The notes under the pieces were generated by a model. That model searched no databases, was not told the DNA's origin, and saw nothing but the letters and a program-made list of their open reading frames with translations. A DNA stretch of 15,357 nt from Chloroflexota bacterium (GTDB lineage Bacteria; Chloroflexota; UBA11872), in the NCBI GenBank assembly GCA_028875175.1, contig JAPPFO010000026.1:1-15357 (forward strand), given 5' to 3'. Both the position numbers and the translations under genes were made by a program. This document shows, piece by piece, positions 9,964 to 15,357 of the stretch (its first letter is position 1; the number at the start of each line of letters is the position of its first letter).

Positions 9964-9971
<8 letters not shown>
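9066..9971 (-). CDS. DUF58 domain protein (soluble, VWA-like)
   Basis: This 301-aa DUF58-family protein has the diagnostic block RSYSPGDDYRQIDWNIYAR at residues 57-75. A VWA-like fold follows with MIDAS-type motif DVSGS (97-101). I see no membrane helix, so this is the short cytosolic form, unlike the longer members with two N-terminal TM segments. DUF58 genes sit next to moxR in many bacteria, and their products are the likely direct partners of the AAA+ ATPase. The GTG start at 9969-9971 overlaps the MoxR stop by 8 nt, has no clear SD and is probably translated by coupling. The C-terminus RRLREHGTLA overlaps the start of the BatA-like gene. The biochemical activity of the family is not established. 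Confidence 0.94.
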
Positions 9972-10973
<1,002 letters not shown>

Positions 10974-10977
<4 letters not shown>

Positions 10978-12488
10978 GGCGCGGCGAAGTAGCGATCCAT
11001 CATTGGCAGCATATCCAGCGGGACGTTGCGGGCAACGTCGGGCCGCCCCACGGCATACCCTCGACGTCCGGCAGAGGCCTCGTATCCGGACGATCCGCCG
11101 GGACCCAGTTCCAGCACCGGTCGCTCGATCAGCTCGCTGCCGTTCTCGGTCGGTGCGATCTCCACGATCTCCAATTGCCCGTCCACGTTGAGCCGCTGCT
11201 CGGGCGCCAGGGTCTCCAGCGTGCCCTCCAGTGCTTGGCCGCTCGCCACGGAGTCGCCGCCGCCTTGCGACCCGACGCTGCCCTCCGCGCTCCCCTCCGT
11301 CGCCCCCGCCGCCGCCGCCGCGGCCGCTGCGTCTCCGGGCGAATCCCCTTCCGTTCCAGGAAGCCCGTCCGCGGCCGCCGCCTCGGCTTCAGCCAGTTGT
11401 CGCGCAAGCTGATCGAGTTGCGCTTCCAGTCCGCTGTCGGCCTGCACCGTGGACCCAACGGTTTCGATCTCTTGGGCCAGTTGCTCCAGCGCACTGCGGG
11501 CGTCAGCCAGCTGGCCGCCTTCCAGCGCGTCGGCCGCCGCCCGCAACTGGTCGGCCAGCCCCTCGTCCAAGCCTTCAGCCCGTTCCGCCGCTTCCCTTAG
11601 TCCGTCCGCCAGCTCATCCATGCGCGTGCTGTTCATGCCCGAAATCTGCTCACCCAGTTCGCGCGCTTCGCCCGCGGCGGCCTGGAAGTCGCCGCTGTCG
11701 AGAGCACGGCCGAGGCGACGCCCCTCGGCTGTTCGTCGCAACGCCTCACCTGCCGCCTCGGCGGCCAGCGCCGCGGGCGCGGCCTCCGGATCGCGCTGGC
11801 GCTCCAGTTCGGCCATCGCGGCTCGAATCTGGTCGATCTGTGCCAGCACCGCCGGATCCGCCAGCGCGGGTGTCGCGCCATCCGCTTCGGCGCCCAGGCT
11901 CTCTGCCAGCGCCGAGGTCGTCGCGCCCCCGCCCACTCGCGGCAGCACGTCGGTCGTCGCGGCCAGCACAGCGGCCGCCAGGACTACCGCGGCAAGCGCC
12001 AGGACTCCCAGGTCGCCGCGCGGCGCCCGATACGGAAAGGCACTGGCCGCATCGACGCCCGCCAGGGCTTGCAGCGCGTCGCGCCGCTGCAGCTCCCGCA
12101 CCTGCGAATCTGCTCGCGAGCCGGCCACCGCCGTGGACAAACGCTCGAACATCGCCATCCGCCGGTCATAGGCCAACGCCGCGGCCAGCGGCGGCGGCGC
12201 CACCAGCGCCCGCGCGGCCAGCACCACGAGCGGAACCGCGGCCACGCTCGCGGCCAATGCCACCATCACCCGTGGTAAGCCGGCCACGGCCATGGCAATC
12301 ACCAGGACAAGTGCCAGTCCAACGCCAACGGTTAGGACTCGGGGCGCCTCCTGCAAGGTTCGGTAGCGCTGCCAGCGGCGGGCCAGCGGGAGAAGACGCT
12401 GCTCCAACGCATCCGGCCCGTAGGCCGTGCCTCGAAATGCCGGCCACGCTATGCCACGAGCAATCCGCGGCGTTAGCTCAATGCCCAT
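10974..12488 (-). CDS. Membrane-anchored coiled-coil protein heading the MoxR/VWA operon (DUF4175-like in layout)
   Basis: This protein of about 504 aa is not assignable to a well-defined family from sequence alone. It has a basic N-terminus, two close TM segments (about 51-69 and 74-93), and a linker containing AYDRRMAMFERLSTAVAG. A third TM is VLALAAVVLAAAVLAA. A long Ala/Glu/Gln/Leu-rich helical region (about 200-370) then has strong coiled-coil character. A low-complexity Ala/Gly/Ser linker follows, and a conserved-looking tail ends in VPLDMLPMMDRYFAAP. In overall design it resembles the DUF4175-type and other coiled-coil membrane proteins encoded beside MoxR and VWA genes. The acidic coiled-coil part should lie outside the membrane. 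I chose ATG 12486-12488; a GTG three codons upstream (12497) is an equal alternative and neither has a good SD. The stop overlaps the moxR ATG by 4 nt, so the two are likely coupled. Confidence 0.86.
11307..11330 (-). repeat. GCG/GCC microsatellite encoding an eight-alanine run
   Basis: Eight consecutive Ala codons, mostly GCG, form a trinucleotide repeat inside the low-complexity linker of the coiled-coil protein. It is followed by further Gly/Ser/Glu repeats (GATEGSAEGSVGSQGGG). Such a tract could vary in length by slippage without shifting the frame. Confidence 0.75.
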
Positions 12489-12575
12489 GGCGTCCACGCC
12501 GCGGGCCTGCCCGGAATCGCCAGCAATCCTGCAAACCCGTCATCCCGGCGTGACCGACACACCGCCACAACGTCT
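12489..12575. other. Gap between recN and the MoxR/VWA operon
   Basis: This 87-nt stretch (78 if the GTG start is used) has no open gene, no convincing -35/-10 pair and no hairpin followed by a T-run. The only structure is a short GC inverted repeat (CGGGC-AG-GCCCG on the minus strand) just before the start. It is the largest gap inside the long gene run and the most natural place for an operon promoter, but I cannot point to one. Confidence 0.5.
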
Positions 12576-14291
12576 TCACTGCTCACGCTTCCACGTCTGG
12601 GCCGATGTCAGCAGATCACGAGCCACCCGCCGGCCGGCGGCGGTGGACGCCCCGCTCATGGCCGCGATTTCCTCGACCACCTGGGCGCCATCCACGCGCG
12701 AGACCTCGGTCTTCGACACACCGTCCATGTCCGACTTCGCCACAACAAAGTGCGAGTCTCCGAACGCCGCCACCGGGGCCAGGTGCGTAATGCACAACAC
12801 CTGCCGCCATGCGGCCAGCGCCGCCAGCTTCTGTCCAACGATATCGCCAGCCCTCGGGCCAACGCCGACATCGATCTCGTCAAAGACCAGCGTAGGAGTC
12901 TCATCAACCCTCGCCAGCACGACTTTGAGCCCCAGCAGGATCCGGGACCGTTCGCCTTCGGACGCCACCTCGGCCAGTGGACGGCGTGGCTGGCCGGCGT
13001 TCACGCTCAGCAGGAAGTCCACGTGGTCGATGCCGGACTCATCAAACGCGACCGGTTCCGGTTCGCCCTCGACTGGCAAGCCCTCCGGATCAGCCTGTCG
13101 ATGCAAACTGACGTCGAATTCGGCCGCAGGCATGTTCAGGTCGGCCAGCTGCTCGGCCACGGCCTCCGCCAGCGCCCCGGCTGCCCGGTGGCGATCCGCC
13201 GAAAGCGTTGTGACCGCCGGAATCAGGCGGTCCCGCAGCCGGGCGGCGCGCTCCTGCAGCACCTCGATCTGGGCATCTCCGCGTTCCAGCGCGGCCAGCC
13301 GCGCCCGCGCCTCCTCGCCATAGGCAATCACGTCCGCCGCGGCGTCCCCGTACTTGCGAGTGAGCGCGTCGATCTGGCCCAGGCGATCGTCGATCTGCTG
13401 CAGCTGCGCCGGATCGGCCTCCACACTCTCCGCGTACGCCTGAAACGTCAGCGCCAGGTCGGTGCCCAACTCCTGCAACTGCGCGGCCTGCTCCGCCAGC
13501 GGTCGTGCGCTCGGATCCAGGGCCGCCATGGCATCCGCCGCCTCGCGCGTCGCCCCAAATATGTCGGGCGCCGGCTCCGGCGTTTCGCCCTGCAACCGGG
13601 CGGCCGCCTGATTGGCCAGGCCTTGCAACCGTTCCGCGTTGGCCAGCACGATCCGATTGGCTCGTAACTGCTCGTCCTCGCCGGCCGCGAGCTCCACGGC
13701 TTCGATCTCTTCGACCTGGAAGGTCAGCAGATCGATCTCCCGCGCGGTCTCCCTGGACTTCTGCCGGAGATCGTCTGCCTTGCGGGTTGTAGCCCGCAGC
13801 TCGCGGGCAAGCTCAGCCACCGCGATCCTCTGCGGCATCAGCCCGGCAAACCGGTCCAGGTACTCAAGCTGCTGTGAACGGCGAAAGAGCGACTGATGCT
13901 CGCTGGGCCCGTGCAAGTCAACCAGCGTCGGCCCCAGGCTCGCCAGCGCGCGCACCGGGACGGCGCGTCCATTGACTCGCGCCGTCGAACGGCCGGTGCC
14001 GCGAACTTCACGGGACAGGATCAGCGACTCATCGGCTTCCACGCCGTATGCATCCAGCACGGTTGCGGCCCCGCGTGGCGTGGTGTCGAACACCGCCTCC
14101 ACAAACGCGCGCGACGCACCGGTCCTCACGTCGGCGGGATGTGCCCGGCGCCCAAGCACCAGCGCCAGCGCATCGATCAGGATCGACTTCCCGGCGCCCG
14201 TCTCGCCGGTCAGGACGTTCATCCCCGCTTCCAGCGCTACGTCAACGGCATCGATCAGCGCAAAGTCGCGAACGCTGACGTGCCTGAGCAC
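12576..14291 (-). CDS. recN: DNA repair protein RecN (SMC-like ATPase)
   Basis: This 571-aa protein acts in recombinational repair of double-strand breaks as a cohesin-like ATPase. The N-terminal half has LIDAVDVALEAGMNVL and Walker A GETGAGKS (29-36). The middle is a long coiled coil. The C-terminal half has Walker B LVFDEID (Asp471-Glu472) and the His switch in CITHLAPVAAFGD (His503). Length is normal for the family. Three usually invariant positions differ: the Q-loop region reads HGPSEHQ (127-133) instead of HGQ, the ABC signature reads ASEGERSR (443-450) instead of ASGGExSR, and the D-loop region reads GVGPRAG (476-482) instead of GxGGRxx. I see no frame break, so it looks like an intact, divergent RecN. 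The GTG start at 14289-14291 lies 6 nt after the nadK stop and inside an inverted repeat. Confidence 0.95.
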   Translation of the reverse strand: MLRHVSVRDFALIDAVDVALEAGMNVLTGETGAGKSILIDALALVLGRRAHPADVRTGASRAFVEAVFDTTPRGAATVLDAYGVEADESLILSREVRGTGRSTARVNGRAVPVRALASLGPTLVDLHGPSEHQSLFRRSQQLEYLDRFAGLMPQRIAVAELARELRATTRKADDLRQKSRETAREIDLLTFQVEEIEAVELAAGEDEQLRANRIVLANAERLQGLANQAAARLQGETPEPAPDIFGATREAADAMAALDPSARPLAEQAAQLQELGTDLALTFQAYAESVEADPAQLQQIDDRLGQIDALTRKYGDAAADVIAYGEEARARLAALERGDAQIEVLQERAARLRDRLIPAVTTLSADRHRAAGALAEAVAEQLADLNMPAAEFDVSLHRQADPEGLPVEGEPEPVAFDESGIDHVDFLLSVNAGQPRRPLAEVASEGERSRILLGLKVVLARVDETPTLVFDEIDVGVGPRAGDIVGQKLAALAAWRQVLCITHLAPVAAFGDSHFVVAKSDMDGVSKTEVSRVDGAQVVEEIAAMSGASTAAGRRVARDLLTSAQTWKREQ

Positions 14292-14313
14292 GGGTGTTTA
14301 GCCGGACCCGTGC
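14288..14313 (-). promoter_or_regulatory. Inverted repeat spanning the nadK stop and recN start
   Basis: Perfect 8-bp arms, GCACGGGT (14313-14306) and ACCCGTGC (14295-14288) on the minus strand, enclose a 10-nt loop. The nadK TAA (14300-14298) is in the loop and the recN GTG (14291-14289) is in the 3' arm. In mRNA the hairpin would hide the recN start unless a ribosome finishing nadK opens it, a classic layout for translational coupling. There is no separate SD for recN. The fold is seen in the sequence; its function is inferred. Confidence 0.5.
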
Positions 14314-15161
14314 ACAGGTCGCGGCATCTCCCGCGGAACCCGCCAGCGCATCTTCTCGGCCAGCGTGGCGTAGAAGTAGTCGCTCTCTCGAAACCTTGCA
14401 AAGCGCGCCAGGTGTTCCGACGCCTTGCAGACCACCCGGTCCCCCGAGGTCAGCAACTGGTCCGTCTGACCGTCGATCGAGAGTGTCGCTTCGTGCGTGG
14501 TGGAAGTCGTCAGTTCCACTCGCTCGTCATGGCCTACCACGATCGAGTTCGCTGGCGTCAGGAATGGAACTAGCGGCGTCATCACCAGGTCCCGCACTTT
14601 CGGATGCAGCACCGGTCCGCCGGCCGCCTGCACGTACCCCGTCGTACCCGTCGGGGTAGCCACGATCACGCCGTCCGAGGTGTACGTCGTCAGCACCACG
14701 CCGTTGATACGCACTTCGATCTCGACGACGCGCGCCATCCGTCCTCGACCGACCACCACGTCGCCCGCGGCAAGACCCGAAGCCACCACGCCGCTGACAT
14801 CGTGGTGCGTCCAGTCGATCAGGACGCGTTCTTCGATCCAGTAGCCGCCGTCGAGCACATCGTCCAGGCGTTCATCGAACTCGTCCGGTGAAAATTCGGT
14901 CAGGAATCCAAGACGTCCGTAGTTGACGCCCAGGCAGATAGCTCGATGCGGAGCCGCGGCGCGCGCCGCCCGCAAAAGCGTGCCGTCGCCCCCGAACGTC
15001 ACCACCAGTTCGGCGCCCGCCAGATCGTCGGGCCGCTCGGTAATCTCCCAGGACGACACGCACCACGCGTCCAGGCCTCGACACTTGAGCCGGTTCTGGG
15101 TGCGTTGCGCGTGGTCGACGGATGCGGCAATGCGTGGCTGAAACAAAAGAGCAACCCGCAT
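14298..15161 (-). CDS. nadK: NAD kinase
   Basis: This 287-aa enzyme phosphorylates NAD to NADP. The family hallmark FGGDGTLL (GGDGT at 57-61) is intact, followed by GVNYGRLGFLTEF (78-90). The second nucleotide-binding block reads SDGVIVATPTGTTGYVQAAGGPVLHP (split here: SDGVIVA 162-168, TPTGTTGY 169-176, AAGGPVLHP 179-187). Near the C-terminus LSIDGQ matches the conserved S-x-DGQ element. Several NAD-pocket positions differ from the usual pattern: the conserved Asn-Asp/Glu pair before VVVGRG is Gly133-Asp134, and TPTGSTAY has become TPTGTTGY. I chose ATG 15159-15161; a TTG directly before it would add only one residue. It is followed by recN, a pairing common in bacteria. Function is confident, kinetics uncertain. 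Confidence 0.95.
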   Translation of the reverse strand: MRVALLFQPRIAASVDHAQRTQNRLKCRGLDAWCVSSWEITERPDDLAGAELVVTFGGDGTLLRAARAAAPHRAICLGVNYGRLGFLTEFSPDEFDERLDDVLDGGYWIEERVLIDWTHHDVSGVVASGLAAGDVVVGRGRMARVVEIEVRINGVVLTTYTSDGVIVATPTGTTGYVQAAGGPVLHPKVRDLVMTPLVPFLTPANSIVVGHDERVELTTSTTHEATLSIDGQTDQLLTSGDRVVCKASEHLARFARFRESDYFYATLAEKMRWRVPREMPRPVHGSG

Positions 15162-15190
15162 CAACCACCCACGTCATCGCCGTCCCGTTC

Positions 15191-15196
15191 ATCATA
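15191..15196 (-). promoter_or_regulatory. Possible -10 box for nadK-recN
   Basis: TATGAT on the minus strand matches TATAAT at 5 of 6 positions and would place the transcript start about 23 nt before the nadK ATG. No matching -35 box is visible at 16-18 nt upstream and there is no extended TGn. It is weak on its own. Confidence 0.2.
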
Positions 15197-15241
15197 GTCG
15201 CTGCCCGCACCCCACTGATTCGGCCACGGCCCCCGAGCAGC

Positions 15242-15259
15242 GACCCTTGCATAACCCCG
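15242..15259 (+). repeat. Imperfect direct repeat, copy 1
   Basis: GACCCTTGCATAACCCCG matches the second copy at 15306-15323 in 15 of 18 positions. The two copies start 64 nt apart and flank a GC-rich and a pyrimidine-rich segment. Confidence 0.5.
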
Positions 15260-15305
15260 CCTCGACCTCGAAACCGGGGCCGCTCTTTCTCCCTCTCCCT
15301 CTGGA

Positions 15306-15323
15306 GACCTTTGCAAAACTCCG
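15306..15323 (+). repeat. Imperfect direct repeat, copy 2
   Basis: GACCTTTGCAAAACTCCG differs from copy 1 at three positions and contains the perfect 8-nt palindrome TTTGCAAA (15310-15317). The pair may be part of a dispersed intergenic element. Confidence 0.5.
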
Positions 15324-15357
15324 GCGGGCGGCGCATGGTGACGACCAGCAGGTTGAC

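Larger units (their letters stand above)
15162..15357. other. Gene-poor right edge upstream of nadK
   Basis: This 196-nt stretch has no gene I can support. It contains two imperfect copies of an 18-nt sequence, a 20-nt pure-pyrimidine run on the plus strand (15283-15302) and a CCCC/GGGG-bounded segment between them. Two minus-strand frames are open across it. One of them ends in TGA overlapping the nadK ATG by one base (TGATG), so the tail of an upstream gene cannot be excluded. Its Arg codons (AGG, AGA) are unlike those of neighbouring genes, which argues against coding. Confidence 0.45.

Noticed and set aside
11231..12553. 440-codon open frame on the plus strand opposite the coiled-coil gene
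   Set aside because: It is an antisense shadow: its product is a Pro/Arg/Ala-rich low-complexity string with no domain, and the minus-strand frame has TM segments, a coiled coil and overlap with moxR.
14872..15336. 154-codon minus-strand frame overlapping the start of nadK
   Set aside because: It is largely a different-frame shadow of nadK (with Gly/Arg-rich low-complexity content) and has no motif.
15161..15357. C-terminal end of an upstream gene finishing in TGA at the nadK ATG
   Set aside because: About 65 open codons are not significant in GC-rich DNA, a second frame is also open, the Arg codon choice is atypical and the stretch contains repeats. It cannot be fully excluded without more sequence.

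Overview
This 15.4 kb window is GC-rich, roughly two thirds G+C by eye, with mostly G or C in third codon positions. It is almost entirely coding. All twelve protein genes lie on the minus strand, so transcription runs from the right end to the left. I see no tRNA, rRNA, CRISPR array, transposase, phage gene or integrase. The look is that of a free-living, high-GC bacterial chromosome. Gene content and order (nadK-recN next to a MoxR/DUF58/VWA cluster, a short HD-domain CCA-adding enzyme, GMC and aldo/keto oxidoreductases) would suit Chloroflexota. No single gene proves that, so the assignment is tentative.

Layout in the direction of transcription. (1) At 15162-15357 there is a gene-poor right edge holding an 18-nt imperfect direct repeat, a purine-rich tract and a weak -10 box. 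(2) nadK (NAD kinase) and recN (SMC-like DNA-repair ATPase) follow, 6 nt apart. A perfect 8-bp inverted repeat has the nadK stop in its loop and the recN start in its arm. Both proteins carry unusual substitutions in normally conserved ATP/NAD motifs. (3) After an 80-90 nt gap comes a tightly overlapped cluster. It encodes a membrane-anchored coiled-coil protein (about 507 aa), a MoxR-type AAA+ ATPase, a soluble DUF58 protein, a BatA-like VWA membrane protein, and an 880-aa membrane protein with two VWA domains around a glutamine-amidotransferase-like fold. (4) cca (tRNA nucleotidyltransferase), an unrecognised 84-aa protein and an aldo/keto reductase follow with 22-nt, -14-nt and -1-nt junctions, so they are probably on the same transcript. 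(5) A LiaF-like four-TM protein comes next, and then the N-terminal 382 residues of a GMC oxidoreductase that runs off the left edge.

How the parts may work together. The MoxR-DUF58-VWA block resembles the Bat/MoxR systems, in which a cytosolic AAA+ ATPase is paired with metal-binding VWA proteins. From the positive-inside pattern, both membrane VWA proteins and the coiled-coil protein should place their large domains outside the membrane, while MoxR and DUF58 are cytosolic. Four intact MIDAS (DxSxS) motifs occur in three consecutive genes. The canonical Bat TPR components are not present; the coiled-coil protein sits at the head of the operon instead. This block is the best candidate for an incompletely described system. 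Its substrate and purpose cannot be read from the sequence. The left-hand oxidoreductases look like ordinary accessory metabolism.
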